Assembly: GCA_905221145.1 (NCBI GenBank) | Contig: CAJNCA010000002.1 | Coordinates: 62,001 to 126,000 of the forward strand | DNA from: a bacterium | Lineage (GTDB): Bacteria; Bacillota; Bacilli; Lactobacillales; Streptococcaceae | Length of the DNA stretch: 64,000 nt | Direction: 5' to 3' | Shown here: positions 50,586 to 61,412 of the stretch, piece after piece | Numbering within the stretch: position 1 is the first letter of the stretch | How the letters are laid out: each line of letters begins with the position of its first letter | Made by a program: the position numbers and the translations under genes | The notes under the pieces: generated by a model | Databases searched by the model: none | What the model was told of the DNA's origin: nothing | What the model saw: only the letters and a program-made list of their open reading frames with translations

Positions 50586-51171
50586 ACAAGAGTTGGAAAA
50601 TGGTGGAGCTGTCGTTCTGCCTACAGAGACAGTTTACGGTCTTTTTGCTAAGGCCTTAGATGAAAAAGCAGTTGACCATGTTTACCAACTCAAACGTCGT
50701 CCAAGAGACAAGGCGCTTAACCTCAATATCGCCTCTTTAGAGGATATCTTGCACTTTTCTAAGAATCAGCCAACTTATCTTCAAAAACTTGTAGAGACCT
50801 TTTTACCAGGTCCCTTGACCATTATCCTTGAAGCCAATGACCGCGTTCCCTATTGGGTCAATTCTGGTCTTGCAACTGTTGGATTTCGGATGCCGAGTCA
50901 TCCCATTACCCTTGATTTGATTCGAGAGATAGGTCCCTTGATTGGGCCGTCTGCCAATATTTCAGGTCAGGCAAGTGGAGTGACCTTTAACCAAATTCTA
51001 GAGGATTTTGACCAAGAGGTTCTGGGTCTGGAAGACGATGCTTTTCTAACTGGACAGGATTCGACTATTTTGGATTTGTCTGGAGACAAGGTGAAAATCT
51101 TACGCCAAGGGGCGATTAAGCGAGAAGATATTCTTGCTCAGCTGCCAGAGATTTCTTTTGAGGAGGAATGA
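50569..51171 (+). CDS. tsaC: Threonylcarbamoyl-AMP synthase (Sua5/YrdC family)
   Basis: Makes threonylcarbamoyl-AMP for t6A37 in tRNAs reading ANN codons. 200 residues. The dsRNA-binding YrdC fold has VVLPTETVYGLFAKALD (with the PTET bicarbonate/threonine loop), KRRPRDKALN, and GPSANISGQASG. The start overlaps prmC by 17 bp; ATGs at 50569 and 50572 are both possible. Confidence 0.9.
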   Translation: MMDRIRQELENGGAVVLPTETVYGLFAKALDEKAVDHVYQLKRRPRDKALNLNIASLEDILHFSKNQPTYLQKLVETFLPGPLTIILEANDRVPYWVNSGLATVGFRMPSHPITLDLIREIGPLIGPSANISGQASGVTFNQILEDFDQEVLGLEDDAFLTGQDSTILDLSGDKVKILRQGAIKREDILAQLPEISFEEE

Positions 51172-51172
51172 G

Positions 51173-51604
51173 ATGTTAAGAGACTTAAGAGAAACTGATG
51201 TGAAAGCTATATGTGACATTAACCAAGAAGCTTTGGGTTATTCTTTTAGTCCAGAGGAAACGGCTAGTCAATTAGCTAGACTATCTCAGGATTCCCATCA
51301 TTTCCTTCTTGGCTATGAGGATGCAGCTAGTCATGTCTTACTTGGATATGTCCACGCTGAGGTCTATGAATCACTTTATTCCAAAGCAGGATTTAATATC
51401 TTAGCCTTAGCAGTTTTACCTCAAGCGCAAGGACAAGGTATTGGTAAAAGCTTACTGCAAGGGTTGGATCAAGAAGCAAAAAGACGTGGTTATGGGTTTA
51501 TCCGCTTAAACTCTGCCGATCATCGTCTGGGTGCTCATGCATTTTATGAAAAAGTTGGTTATATTTGTGATAAAATGCAGAAACGGTTTATTCGCATCTT
51601 TTAG
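51173..51604 (+). CDS. GNAT N-acetyltransferase (RimI-like)
   Basis: 143 residues with the GNAT core: LAVLPQAQGQGIGKSLL for acetyl-CoA (Q/RxxGxG/A) and NSADHRLGAHAFYEKVGY near the C-terminus. Substrate unknown. Its ATG at 51173 follows the tsaC stop by 1 bp with GAGGAGG upstream; the longer frame from 51134 is inside tsaC and rejected. Last gene of the prfA operon. Confidence 0.82.
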   Translation: MLRDLRETDVKAICDINQEALGYSFSPEETASQLARLSQDSHHFLLGYEDAASHVLLGYVHAEVYESLYSKAGFNILALAVLPQAQGQGIGKSLLQGLDQEAKRRGYGFIRLNSADHRLGAHAFYEKVGYICDKMQKRFIRIF

Positions 51605-51633
51605 TTTAATTTTCTAATAAGAAAATTAAACTA
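51602..51633. repeat. 13-bp AT-rich inverted repeat between GNAT gene and glyA
   Basis: TAGTTTAATTTTC (51602-51614) is perfectly complementary to GAAAATTAAACTA (51621-51633), loop TAATAA. It lacks a following T-run, so it may be a weak terminator, an RNA processing stem or an attenuator for glyA. It overlaps the GNAT stop. Confidence 0.6.
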
Positions 51634-51666
51634 ATGAACTAGTCACATAATAAAAGGAGAAGACCT

Positions 51667-52923
51667 ATGATTTTTGACAAAGATGATTTTAAAGCATATG
51701 ATGCTGATCTCTGGAATGCTATTGCCAAAGAAGAGGAACGCCAACAAAACAACATTGAGTTGATCGCTTCGGAAAACGTGGTTTCCAAGGCAGTTATGGC
51801 AGCTCAAGGGTCTATCTTGACGAATAAATACGCTGAAGGTTACCCAGGACGCCGTTATTATGGTGGAACAGATGTAGTAGACGTGGTGGAATCTCTAGCT
51901 ATTGAACGCGCAAAAGAAATTTTCGGTGCTAAATTTGCTAATGTCCAACCTCACTCTGGAAGCCAAGCCAACTGTGCGGCTTACATGGCCTTGATTGAGC
52001 CTGGTGATACCGTTATGGGGATGGATTTGGCAGCAGGTGGACACTTGACTCATGGGGCTCCTGTTAGCTTCTCAGGTCAAACCTACAACTTTGTTTCTTA
52101 TAGTGTGGATCCTGAAACGGAACTCTTAGACTTTGATGCTATCTTGAAACAAGCCCAAGAAGTAAAACCAAAATTAATCGTAGCTGGTGCTTCAGCCTAT
52201 TCTCAAATTATCGATTTTTCAAAATTCCGTGAAATTGCGGATGCTGTTGGGGCGAAGCTCATGGTAGACATGGCCCATATCGCTGGTTTGGTTGCTGCTG
52301 GTCTTCACCCAAGTCCAGTGCCATACGCTCATATCACTACAACAACGACTCACAAAACCCTTCGTGGACCTCGTGGTGGTTTGATTTTGACTAATGACGA
52401 AGAACTTGCTAAGAAAATCAATTCAGCTATTTTCCCAGGTATTCAGGGTGGTCCTTTGGAGCATGTTGTAGCAGCTAAAGCTGTTTCTTTCAAAGAAGTT
52501 TTGGATCCAGCTTTCAAGGAATATGCTACCAATGTTATCAAGAACAGCAAGACTATGGCGGATGTCTTCTTGCAAGACCCTGATTTCCGTATCATTTCTG
52601 GCGGAACTGAAAACCACCTCTTCCTAGTGGATGTGACTAAGGTTGTAGAAAACGGAAAAGTTGCTCAAAACTTGCTGGATGAAGTCAATATTACCCTAAA
52701 TAAAAACTCAATCCCTTACGAAAGCTTGTCACCATTCAAGACAAGTGGGATTCGTATCGGAGCAGCAGCTATTACTGCACGTGGATTTGGTGAAGAAGAA
52801 AGTCGCAAAGTGGCTGAACTTATTATTAAAACCCTTAAGAATGCAGAAAATGAGGCTGTATTAGAAGAAGTGAGAAGTGCAGTTAAAGAATTGACAGATG
52901 CCTTCCCATTATACGAGGACTAA
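51667..52923 (+). CDS. glyA: Serine hydroxymethyltransferase
   Basis: Converts serine and THF to glycine and methylene-THF, the cell's main one-carbon source. 418 residues. [25 protein letters not shown], and the PLP-lysine in [14 protein letters not shown] are all intact. Good ribosome site AAAGGAG. The next gene starts 7 bp after its stop. Confidence 0.97.
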   Translation: MIFDKDDFKAYDADLWNAIAKEEERQQNNIELIASENVVSKAVMAAQGSILTNKYAEGYPGRRYYGGTDVVDVVESLAIERAKEIFGAKFANVQPHSGSQANCAAYMALIEPGDTVMGMDLAAGGHLTHGAPVSFSGQTYNFVSYSVDPETELLDFDAILKQAQEVKPKLIVAGASAYSQIIDFSKFREIADAVGAKLMVDMAHIAGLVAAGLHPSPVPYAHITTTTTHKTLRGPRGGLILTNDEELAKKINSAIFPGIQGGPLEHVVAAKAVSFKEVLDPAFKEYATNVIKNSKTMADVFLQDPDFRIISGGTENHLFLVDVTKVVENGKVAQNLLDEVNITLNKNSIPYESLSPFKTSGIRIGAAAITARGFGEEESRKVAELIIKTLKNAENEAVLEEVRSAVKELTDAFPLYED

Positions 52924-52930
52924 AACTTTT

Positions 52931-53905
52931 ATGGACATTTATATTAAGAAAGCCATTATCCATCAGTTTAGCCCGGATGATACCGAGCTGTTTCTAGCGG
53001 ATAAGTTTCTCAATATTACTCCAAAAATCGAAGAATACTTGCGTAAAAAAATTGAACGTGTGTATTCAGATGAAGCCAAGACTGGGATTTTCGAGGAAGA
53101 AAATCCCTTCTTCAATCACATCACAGACGATTTGTTGGAGACATCAGTCACACTGGCTAATCTCTGGAAAGAGGAGTTCAGCATTTCAGAAAATCTCAAG
53201 ACCAATGACTTGATTTTTGTGCAATTTTCTAAAGAAGGTGTAGAACATTTCGCTTTCTTGCGAATTGCTCTGCGGGAGACCTTGACCCACCTCGGAGGAG
53301 AAATTGATAATCCAATCAAGCTAACTCAGAATAACCTGCCTGGATTTGGAACAGGAGCTGATGAAGCCTTAGTGGTTAATCTTCAGAGTCGCAAGTACCA
53401 TCTGATTGAAAAACGAATCAAGTACAACGGAACTTTTTTGAACTATTTTTCAGAAAATCTCCTTGCTGTCGCTCCTAAGATTTCACCCAAGAAATCTATC
53501 AAAGAACTGGAAAAAACAGCCCAGAGAATTGCTGAATCTTTTAACACAGATGATTTTCAATTTCAATCCAAGGTCAAATCAGCGATTTTCAATAACCTGG
53601 AAGAAAGCAATGAATTGTCGCCTGAGAAATTGGCTAACGATCTTTTTGATAATAATCTGACTGCTCGTTTGAGCTTTATTGACCAAGTCAAAGAAGCCGT
53701 ACCAGAGCCTGTTCAATTTGATGAAATTGATGCCAGTCGCCAATTAAAGAAATTTGAAAACCAAAAACTTTCCTTGTCAAATGGAATTGAGCTCATCGTT
53801 CCCAATAACGTCTATCAAGACGCCGAGTCTGTTGAGTTTATCCAAAACGACAATGGAACCTACTCTATCTTAATCAAAAATATCGAGGATATCCAAAGTA
53901 AATAA
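52931..53905 (+). CDS. Nucleoid-associated protein (NA37/YejK family)
   Basis: 324 residues starting [17 protein letters not shown]. The N-terminal half has the NA37 (PF04245) pattern [22 protein letters not shown] strand segment (key residues F-A-F-L-R) and the Q-rich end of family; E. coli YejK is found on spermidine nucleoids. Function is unproven in streptococci. The stop overlaps the next start, so it is coupled to the lysozyme-like gene. Confidence 0.8.
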   Translation: MDIYIKKAIIHQFSPDDTELFLADKFLNITPKIEEYLRKKIERVYSDEAKTGIFEEENPFFNHITDDLLETSVTLANLWKEEFSISENLKTNDLIFVQFSKEGVEHFAFLRIALRETLTHLGGEIDNPIKLTQNNLPGFGTGADEALVVNLQSRKYHLIEKRIKYNGTFLNYFSENLLAVAPKISPKKSIKELEKTAQRIAESFNTDDFQFQSKVKSAIFNNLEESNELSPEKLANDLFDNNLTARLSFIDQVKEAVPEPVQFDEIDASRQLKKFENQKLSLSNGIELIVPNNVYQDAESVEFIQNDNGTYSILIKNIEDIQSK

Positions 53906-54519
53906 TGTTTAAACGAATTCGAAGAGTGCTTGTACTAGCAGTCTTCCTTTTTGCTGGCTATAAAGCTTACCGCGTTCACCAGGATGTCAAGCAAGTCATG
54001 ACCTATCAACCCATGGTGCGAGAAATCTTGAGTGAAAAAGACACCCCAGCAAACGAAGAGCTTGTGCTCGCTATGATTTATACTGAAACAAAAGGAAAAG
54101 AAGGCGATGTTATGCAGTCTAGTGAGTCTGCAAGTGGTTCCACCAACACCATCAATGATAATGCCTCTAGCATTCGGCAAGGCGTTCAAACTCTGACAGA
54201 TAATCTCTATCTGGCTCAGAAGAAGGGGGTTGATGTCTGGACGGCTGTTCAAGCCTATAATTTTGGACCTGCCTATATCGATTTTATCGCCCAAAATGGT
54301 AAGGAAAATACCTTGGCTCTGGCCAAACAGTACTCTCGTGATACGGTTGCTCCCTTGCTTGGTAATACCACTGGAAAGACTTATAGTTATATTCATCCCA
54401 TTTCCATTTTTCATGGATCCGAACTCTATGTAAATGGAGGAAACTATTACTATTCTAGACAGGTGCAATTCAACCTTTACATCATCAAATGTTTTACTCT
54501 CTTTTCGACATCTGGCTAG
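53905..54519 (+). CDS. Lysozyme-like cell-wall hydrolase (pneumococcal-type)
   Basis: 204 residues with an N-terminal membrane anchor ([15 protein letters not shown]). [24 protein letters not shown] holds the catalytic glutamate of the lysozyme-like fold (PF13702), followed by MQSSESASG and [14 protein letters not shown], as in goose-type lysozyme/transglycosylases and the lysozyme domain of conjugative elements. It probably cuts peptidoglycan locally. Start overlaps the upstream stop; its terminator stem begins inside the last codons. Confidence 0.82.
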   Translation: MFKRIRRVLVLAVFLFAGYKAYRVHQDVKQVMTYQPMVREILSEKDTPANEELVLAMIYTETKGKEGDVMQSSESASGSTNTINDNASSIRQGVQTLTDNLYLAQKKGVDVWTAVQAYNFGPAYIDFIAQNGKENTLALAKQYSRDTVAPLLGNTTGKTYSYIHPISIFHGSELYVNGGNYYYSRQVQFNLYIIKCFTLFSTSG

Positions 54520-54532
54520 CCCAGGTGTTTTT
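54508..54532 (+). terminator. Terminator after lysozyme-like gene
   Basis: ACATCTGG (54508-54515), loop CTAGC, CCAGGTGT (54521-54528), TTTTT. The stem's left arm lies inside the coding region and the loop holds the TAG stop. Confidence 0.82.
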
Positions 54533-54592
54533 GTTATAAGTTTTCTTTAAGATAGATATATTACTCTAGAAAGGTAAAGGAGGAAAATCCCT

Positions 54593-55567
54593 ATGAGAAA
54601 GAAACTCTTTCTGACTAGTGCTGCGGTCTTGTGGGCAGTAACAGCTATGAATAGCGCCCATGCAGCAACAGATGTTCAAAAAGTTATCGATGAAACCTAC
54701 GTCCAACCTGAATATGTCCTAGGTTCATCATTGTCTGAAGATCAAAAAAATCAAACTCTAAAAAAACTGGGCTACAATGCCTCAACAGATACCAAAGAAC
54801 TCAAGACCATGACACCTGATGTCTATTCTAAGATTATGAATGTGGCAAATGACTCTAGCTTACAACTGTATTCATCAGCCAAGATTCAAAAACTAGGTGA
54901 CAAGTCGCCACTTGAGGTCAAGATTGAAACACCAGAAAACATCACTAAGGTGACTCAGGATATGTACCGCAATGCAGCCGTAACTTTGGGTGTGGAACAC
55001 GCCAAAATCACTGTAGCAGCACCTATTCCAGTTACAGGTGAGAGTGCCTTAGCCGGGATTTATTATTCGCTAGAAGCTAATGGAGCCAAGGTGCCACAAG
55101 CCAATAAAGACTTGGCTCAAGAAGAGTTGAAGGCTTTGTCAGATATCAATGCTGAAAACAAGGATAAGTCAGGCTATGATGCTAATAAATTAAACGTTGC
55201 CCTAGCTGATATCAAGTCAGGACTCGCCAAAGCTAAAGAAAGCAAGGGAAATCTGACAGAGGAAGATGTCCGCAAAATTGTTGAAGATACCTTAAAAAAT
55301 TACAAACTTGATCAGGTTATAACAGGAAACCAGATCAATATCATCATCAACTTTGCTTTGAATCTCTCAAAGAGTGATATCCTCAGTAATACAGACTTCA
55401 CTAAAACCTTGAATGACCTTAAACAAAGTATTGTTTCACAAGCTGGCGACAGTTTTAAAAATATCAACCTTAACTTTGATGCGGATAAGGCGCTAGAGGA
55501 TGGCGGGAACTTCTTAAGCTCCCTCTGGCAAGCCATTGTCAACTTCTTCAAGAGTTTTGGTTCTTAA
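54593..55567 (+). CDS. Secreted DUF1002 (YpuA-like) protein
   Basis: 324 residues with a cleavable signal peptide (LFLTSAAVLWAVTAMNSAHA, cut after AHA). The mature part has VTQDMYRNAAVTLGVEHAKI and VAAPIPVTGESALAGIYYSLE, the DUF1002 signature. A late hydrophobic stretch (ILINFALNLS-type, NIIINFALNL) precedes the end. B. subtilis YpuA is the named relative; the function is unknown, perhaps cell-envelope linked. Excellent ribosome site AAAGGAGG. Confidence 0.83.
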   Translation: MRKKLFLTSAAVLWAVTAMNSAHAATDVQKVIDETYVQPEYVLGSSLSEDQKNQTLKKLGYNASTDTKELKTMTPDVYSKIMNVANDSSLQLYSSAKIQKLGDKSPLEVKIETPENITKVTQDMYRNAAVTLGVEHAKITVAAPIPVTGESALAGIYYSLEANGAKVPQANKDLAQEELKALSDINAENKDKSGYDANKLNVALADIKSGLAKAKESKGNLTEEDVRKIVEDTLKNYKLDQVITGNQINIIINFALNLSKSDILSNTDFTKTLNDLKQSIVSQAGDSFKNINLNFDADKALEDGGNFLSSLWQAIVNFFKSFGS

Positions 55568-55628
55568 GAAATTTCATGGTATAATAGATGGTAACCGTAA
55601 CGTTGCCGTCTTTTTTGTCGGCCAATAG

Positions 55629-56999
<1,371 letters not shown>

Positions 57000-57001
57000 T
57001 C

Positions 57002-57029
57002 CTCAAAAGGTTCACCCAAACCTTTTGAG
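57002..57029. other. Perfect 11-bp inverted repeat at the rlmCD junction
   Basis: CTCAAAAGGTT (57002-57012) and AACCTTTTGAG (57019-57029) with loop CACCCA. It could terminate rlmCD, but no T-run follows; it is the first sequence of the accessory region and may be a recombination-site feature. Confidence 0.5.
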
Positions 57030-57034
57030 TCCCG

Positions 57035-57354
57035 CAGACGCATCATGTTGAGATAATTGTGTTGCTTTCCAAACTAGATTTTAAGAAATATATTAGTGTG
57101 GAACTTCCGATGGATATATTGATTTAACGAGTGCTGAAAGTAAGGCAACATATAAACAAATTCAAAACTATGTTTTTGAAACGTTTGGGTTTAAAGTATC
57201 GACACTTTATATTGCACAAGTGAAGAAAAAGCATGGTTTAGAGGTTAGGGAACACTATAATATTTCAAAAAATGAGAATCAGAAAGTTCCACAGTGTCCA
57301 ATTGAAAAGGAAGAAGCTATTTTGGATGTGTTTAAGTATCTTAAGATGTTGTAA
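57035..57354 (+). pseudogene. Frameshifted relic of a second RlmCD-type methyltransferase 3' end
   Basis: Reading from 57035: QTHHVEIIVLLSKLDFKKY, then ISVELPMD, where a one-base loss at about 57113-57118 causes a stop at 57125. In the next frame it goes on as IDLTSAESKATYKQIQNYVF, through KKKHGLEVREHYNIS, to NQKVPQCPIEKEEAI and a stop at 57352. This tail occurs at the end of RumA-like methyltransferases of other Firmicutes and of mobile elements. QTHHVE repeats the end of the real rlmCD (11 bp ACGCATCATGT shared, at 56955 and 57038). It looks like the scar of an element inserted into or carrying an rlmCD 3' end. Confidence 0.8.
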
Positions 57355-57382
57355 TATTAAAACAATAGGGGGATTATAGACA

Positions 57383-60300
57383 GTGGCTAATATTGAAAGT
57401 ATTAAACAAAAAATACTACAACTGGATGCAGGTTCATTTCAAAATCTTTGTGATTCTTATTTATATAAAACGGGCTATCCGAGTATAGTATCTCTTGGTG
57501 GAGAAGCAGGTACACGTAAGACTACTTTAGGTACACCTGATACATATTTTATTGCATCAAATGAAAAGTATGTTTTTGTTGAATACACAACTCAAAGGAC
57601 AAACTTATTTGCAAAAATTAGGGATGACCTTGAAAAATGTCTTGATACAGCAAAGACAGGTGTTCCATATGACAAAATTTCTGAAATTATTTATTGTCAT
57701 ACTTCATCAAACCTTACACCCTTTCAAGATAGTGAAGTAAAAAAACTGTGTGAAGATGTTGGAATTAAGCTTGTAATTATTGGAATTGATAAGCTTGCAG
57801 AAGATATATATCTTTTCCATCATAATCTTTCACGTGATTTTTTGGGAATATCAATAAGTACAGATCAAATTCAATCATATGATGAATTTATTAATAGTTA
57901 CAATGCAAATAGAATGGCTGCTCCAATTGACACTAAATTTCTATTCAGAGAAAAAGAATTTCAAGATATCATCAATGCTTATCTTAAAGTGGATGTTGTT
58001 ATACTTAGTGGTTCATCAGGTACGGGGAAAACACGTTTAGCTTTGCATTATGTAAAAAATCATGCAGATGCTAAGAATGAAAAGATTTACTGTATTCATA
58101 GTAATGCATTACCAATATACGACGATTTAAAACTTTTTTTAGATAAACCAGGAGATTATTTTCTTTTTATTGATGATGCCAATCAATTGTCAGGACTACA
58201 GCATATTATCCGATACATTAGTATGAAATCAGAGGGATATAATGTAAAAATACTTATTACAGTAAGGGATTATGCACTTCAAAAAGTGATAAACGATGTT
58301 CGAGCAATCACTTCTTATGAAATTGTGAATGTAAATGTATTTTCAGAGAATGAAATTAAGGAATTACTTGAAGCTTCATTGGGCATTTTGAATTCAGAAT
58401 ATCAAGAACGAATTATAAGAATTGCAGAAGGAAATACTCGTATTGCTATACTTGCTGGGAAAGTAGCATGCAGTTCAAATCGTTTGGAGTCTATTGATGA
58501 TGTGTCACAATTATATGAAGATTATTATGGTTCTAATTTAGAAAATAATCAATTTTTTATAGACAAAAATCTGTGTATAACCTCTGGTATAATTGCTTTT
58601 CTTGAAGCAATTCATTTAGATTATATTGATGCACTTTTACCAATTTTACAGGAAAAAGGGTTAAATCGAGATAGTTTTATTGAAAATATCCGTATGCTTC
58701 ACGAGCTGGAGATTGTCGATATTTGTAATGATAAAGCTGTTCGTTTTTCTGATCAATGCTTGTCTAATTATTTGTTAAAATATATTTTCTTTGACAAAAA
58801 ATTACTTAGTTTGTCAAAAATGATTAAATCTTGCTTTTCAAGTTACAGAGAGAGAACTGTATCTTCTGTTAATACGTTACTTAATATTTTTAAAAATAAG
58901 GCACTTTTAAATTTTGCTGAGAAAGAAATAAAGTTATTATGGGATGAATTATCAACAGAAAAATCGCCAATCTTCTTTGAATTTGTAAAAGTCTTTTTTC
59001 GCATTAATCCTACGGAAACACTTTTGCTCTTGCAAAATAAAATTGAATCTGAAGAAAGAGTGATTTGTGAATGGATCGATATAGATACTGAAAAAAGAAA
59101 AAATTATCAACATGTGGAAAATGATATCATTAAAATTCTTGGTGGATTTGCAGATATGACTGATTTGCCAACCGCTTGTGATTTGTTTTTTCAATATTAT
59201 CTAAAGCGACCAGATTTATTTATGGAATTTTACCATGCAGTTAATATATATTTTGGTATTCAGAGGGCTTCTTTTCGTAATAGTTTTTATACTCAAATAA
59301 CTTTTTTTGAAAAAATAATAGAATATTCAAATAATTGGAAACAAGAATTTATTGTAATAATTTTTTTGCAGATAGCAGAAGAATTTCTGAAGTTAAATTT
59401 TTCTCCAGCGGAGGAAGGACGAAAGAATGCAATAACCATATATCAGATTCCACTAACTATATCTAAAGGTGTTGAAAAATATCGTGAGTTCATTTGGGAA
59501 TCGTTAACTTCTTTGAGTAAAATTGAAAAGTATAGAGAAAAAGTTAGGGGAATTCTTAGTTCTTATGGTGGCATTGTTGACGATATAAGCATTCCTGTTT
59601 TACAATTTGATTTAAAATATATTGAATTAATTTTGAAGTTAAATTTTCCACCAGATAAATTGGCAAATTGCCTTTTAGCAGACAAAATAGTGCAAGTTTT
59701 TAGCAGAATGAATTATTCTTGTGAATCCTTGTTTTCTGAATATTTTGAAGGAGAGGGCTTTCAATTATATTGTCTTCTTAAAGGACCAGATTATAAAGAA
59801 ACTGGTTATGAAGAAAATAGAAAACAAAAGCAGCAATCAATTAATCATTACACTTTGAATTGTGATTTACAGATATTTAAGAAGTTAATTGATGTTTGCA
59901 ACGGTATTTCTGAGCTAGATAACCATTCATATTGGGAGGTCGGTGAAGGATTAGGCATTGCCTTTGATGCTATTTCCGATAAAGCAGATTGGTATGTTGA
60001 TGCAATTAAATATTATATCAAAAACGATACACCAAACAATTTACATCCATACCATCTAGTAGACAATTTATTTTCATTATTATCCGATTCAGAAGTGTAT
60101 GAAATTATTATTAGTGAAGAATATAGTCAGAAAAATGCTTGGACATATGCATATTATCATGAATTACCGCTGGGATTAATTACAGAAAAACATTTACAAG
60201 GGCTTTATGATTTTTTGAAAGATACTTCTGACAGATATATTACCTCATCATCAATGCGTGATATAGATTTTCTGGATAAGTATAATGCAATAGATGAATT

Positions 60301-61117
60301 AGCATTAATAGAAGGTTGCAGAATTATTTTGGATAAAAAAGAGTATTCCTCTTTTATTGTGGATATTTATTTTGGCTTGTTATTTAATTATCATCATAAT
60401 ACACCAAGGGAAGTGATTCAAAAATTTAATTGCAATTTAGAATTGCTTGAAGAAATATACTATGCTATGTTGTCATATGATAAAGATCATGATTATGACG
60501 GACAATTTTTGAAGGAAATATATTCGGTTAGACCTTCTATACTGGACAAGTATATAGATTATTTAATAAATAGTGACTCCTTTAGCGACCATCAAGAAAA
60601 GCATTGTTGCTTTTTTGATTTGGACGATTTTGTAGAAATATATAATAAAATTTTTGAGCAGTTGATAAGAAACTATCAATATTCTAGATTGTCAGTACCG
60701 TATTTTTTAGAATATTTATTATTGCCAAAGCAAAATGAGAAAAAGCTGTTAGAAAGACAAGATATGTGGATTCGACAATGTATTCAACGATTCTGCAATG
60801 ATAAAGCAAAAATGTATTGCCTATTTTCAGTTGTGTCAAAATTAGAGATCAAAAGAAAAAAAGAGTATATCTTGCTCTTTCTTGAGAATAATCCGTTGTT
60901 TGAAGACTTTGAAAAAATACCATTAACACCTACTTCTTGGAGTTGGTCAGGCAGTGTAGTACCTATGTATTCAGCTTGGATTGAATTTCTCGAATCATTG
61001 TTACCAAATTTTATAGGTTTAAAGTGGATAAAACATAAAAACTATATTGAAACAAAAATTGATGATTTACAAAAACAAATCGAAACGGAGCAGATAGACG
61101 AGATTTTAAGAGGATGA
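57383..61117 (+). CDS. Large STAND NTPase with N-terminal Mrr-like nuclease-type domain (probable anti-phage protein)
   Basis: 1244 residues, start GTG 57383 after AGGGGGA. Residues 1-150: restriction-endonuclease-like fold, FQNLCDSYLYKTGYPSI then GTPDTYF (Asp53) and YVFVEYTTQ (Glu67), where the usual ExK lysine is a Thr (Glu67-Tyr-Thr69). Residues 190-470: STAND module with Walker A GSSGTGKT (210-217), Walker B LFIDDA (261-266), LITVRD arginine (Arg295), IAEGNTRIAILAG (347-359) and winged-helix VRFSDQCLSNYLLKYIF (453-469), resembling nSTAND3 NTPases. Residues 480-1244 are helical, without a domain I recognise, a likely sensor. AT-rich and lacking signal or membrane segments. Large STAND-plus-nuclease proteins such as Avs sense phage proteins and cut DNA; this is inferred by architecture. 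Confidence 0.75.
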   Translation: MANIESIKQKILQLDAGSFQNLCDSYLYKTGYPSIVSLGGEAGTRKTTLGTPDTYFIASNEKYVFVEYTTQRTNLFAKIRDDLEKCLDTAKTGVPYDKISEIIYCHTSSNLTPFQDSEVKKLCEDVGIKLVIIGIDKLAEDIYLFHHNLSRDFLGISISTDQIQSYDEFINSYNANRMAAPIDTKFLFREKEFQDIINAYLKVDVVILSGSSGTGKTRLALHYVKNHADAKNEKIYCIHSNALPIYDDLKLFLDKPGDYFLFIDDANQLSGLQHIIRYISMKSEGYNVKILITVRDYALQKVINDVRAITSYEIVNVNVFSENEIKELLEASLGILNSEYQERIIRIAEGNTRIAILAGKVACSSNRLESIDDVSQLYEDYYGSNLENNQFFIDKNLCITSGIIAFLEAIHLDYIDALLPILQEKGLNRDSFIENIRMLHELEIVDICNDKAVRFSDQCLSNYLLKYIFFDKKLLSLSKMIKSCFSSYRERTVSSVNTLLNIFKNKALLNFAEKEIKLLWDELSTEKSPIFFEFVKVFFRINPTETLLLLQNKIESEERVICEWIDIDTEKRKNYQHVENDIIKILGGFADMTDLPTACDLFFQYYLKRPDLFMEFYHAVNIYFGIQRASFRNSFYTQITFFEKIIEYSNNWKQEFIVIIFLQIAEEFLKLNFSPAEEGRKNAITIYQIPLTISKGVEKYREFIWESLTSLSKIEKYREKVRGILSSYGGIVDDISIPVLQFDLKYIELILKLNFPPDKLANCLLADKIVQVFSRMNYSCESLFSEYFEGEGFQLYCLLKGPDYKETGYEENRKQKQQSINHYTLNCDLQIFKKLIDVCNGISELDNHSYWEVGEGLGIAFDAISDKADWYVDAIKYYIKNDTPNNLHPYHLVDNLFSLLSDSEVYEIIISEEYSQKNAWTYAYYHELPLGLITEKHLQGLYDFLKDTSDRYITSSSMRDIDFLDKYNAIDELALIEGCRIILDKKEYSSFIVDIYFGLLFNYHHNTPREVIQKFNCNLELLEEIYYAMLSYDKDHDYDGQFLKEIYSVRPSILDKYIDYLINSDSFSDHQEKHCCFFDLDDFVEIYNKIFEQLIRNYQYSRLSVPYFLEYLLLPKQNEKKLLERQDMWIRQCIQRFCNDKAKMYCLFSVVSKLEIKRKKEYILLFLENNPLFEDFEKIPLTPTSWSWSGSVVPMYSAWIEFLESLLPNFIGLKWIKHKNYIETKIDDLQKQIETEQIDEILRG

Positions 61118-61412
61118 TTTATAAATACAAAAAGACTATATAAATATATAAGTAAAACTATCTGTGAATTGACATTTCATGATGGTTTAACCTACAAATA
61201 AATTTATCTAAATCTTATTTAAGGTTTAAAAAATATTATTGATGTTGGAGATGTTATTAAGACTGGTTTGGACAATGATGAGCAAGCTGCATATGTATGA
61301 TTGCTGGTTCGATCTTAGTCAGTCAATAAAACGATATGTTTTTAAAAAATTATAATTTCGAAACGTGAATAAACTTGTTTAAACTTTATATATCTTTAGA
61401 AAGTGTAACAGA
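61118..61412. other. AT-rich gap with a short unidentified coding relic
   Basis: No intact gene. Around 61208-61301 one frame reads LKNIIDVGDVIKTGLDNDEQ followed by AAYV and a stop, with no start; I cannot assign it to a family. The rest is AT-rich without strong hairpins. It may be the remains of a gene lost by recombination. Confidence 0.4.
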
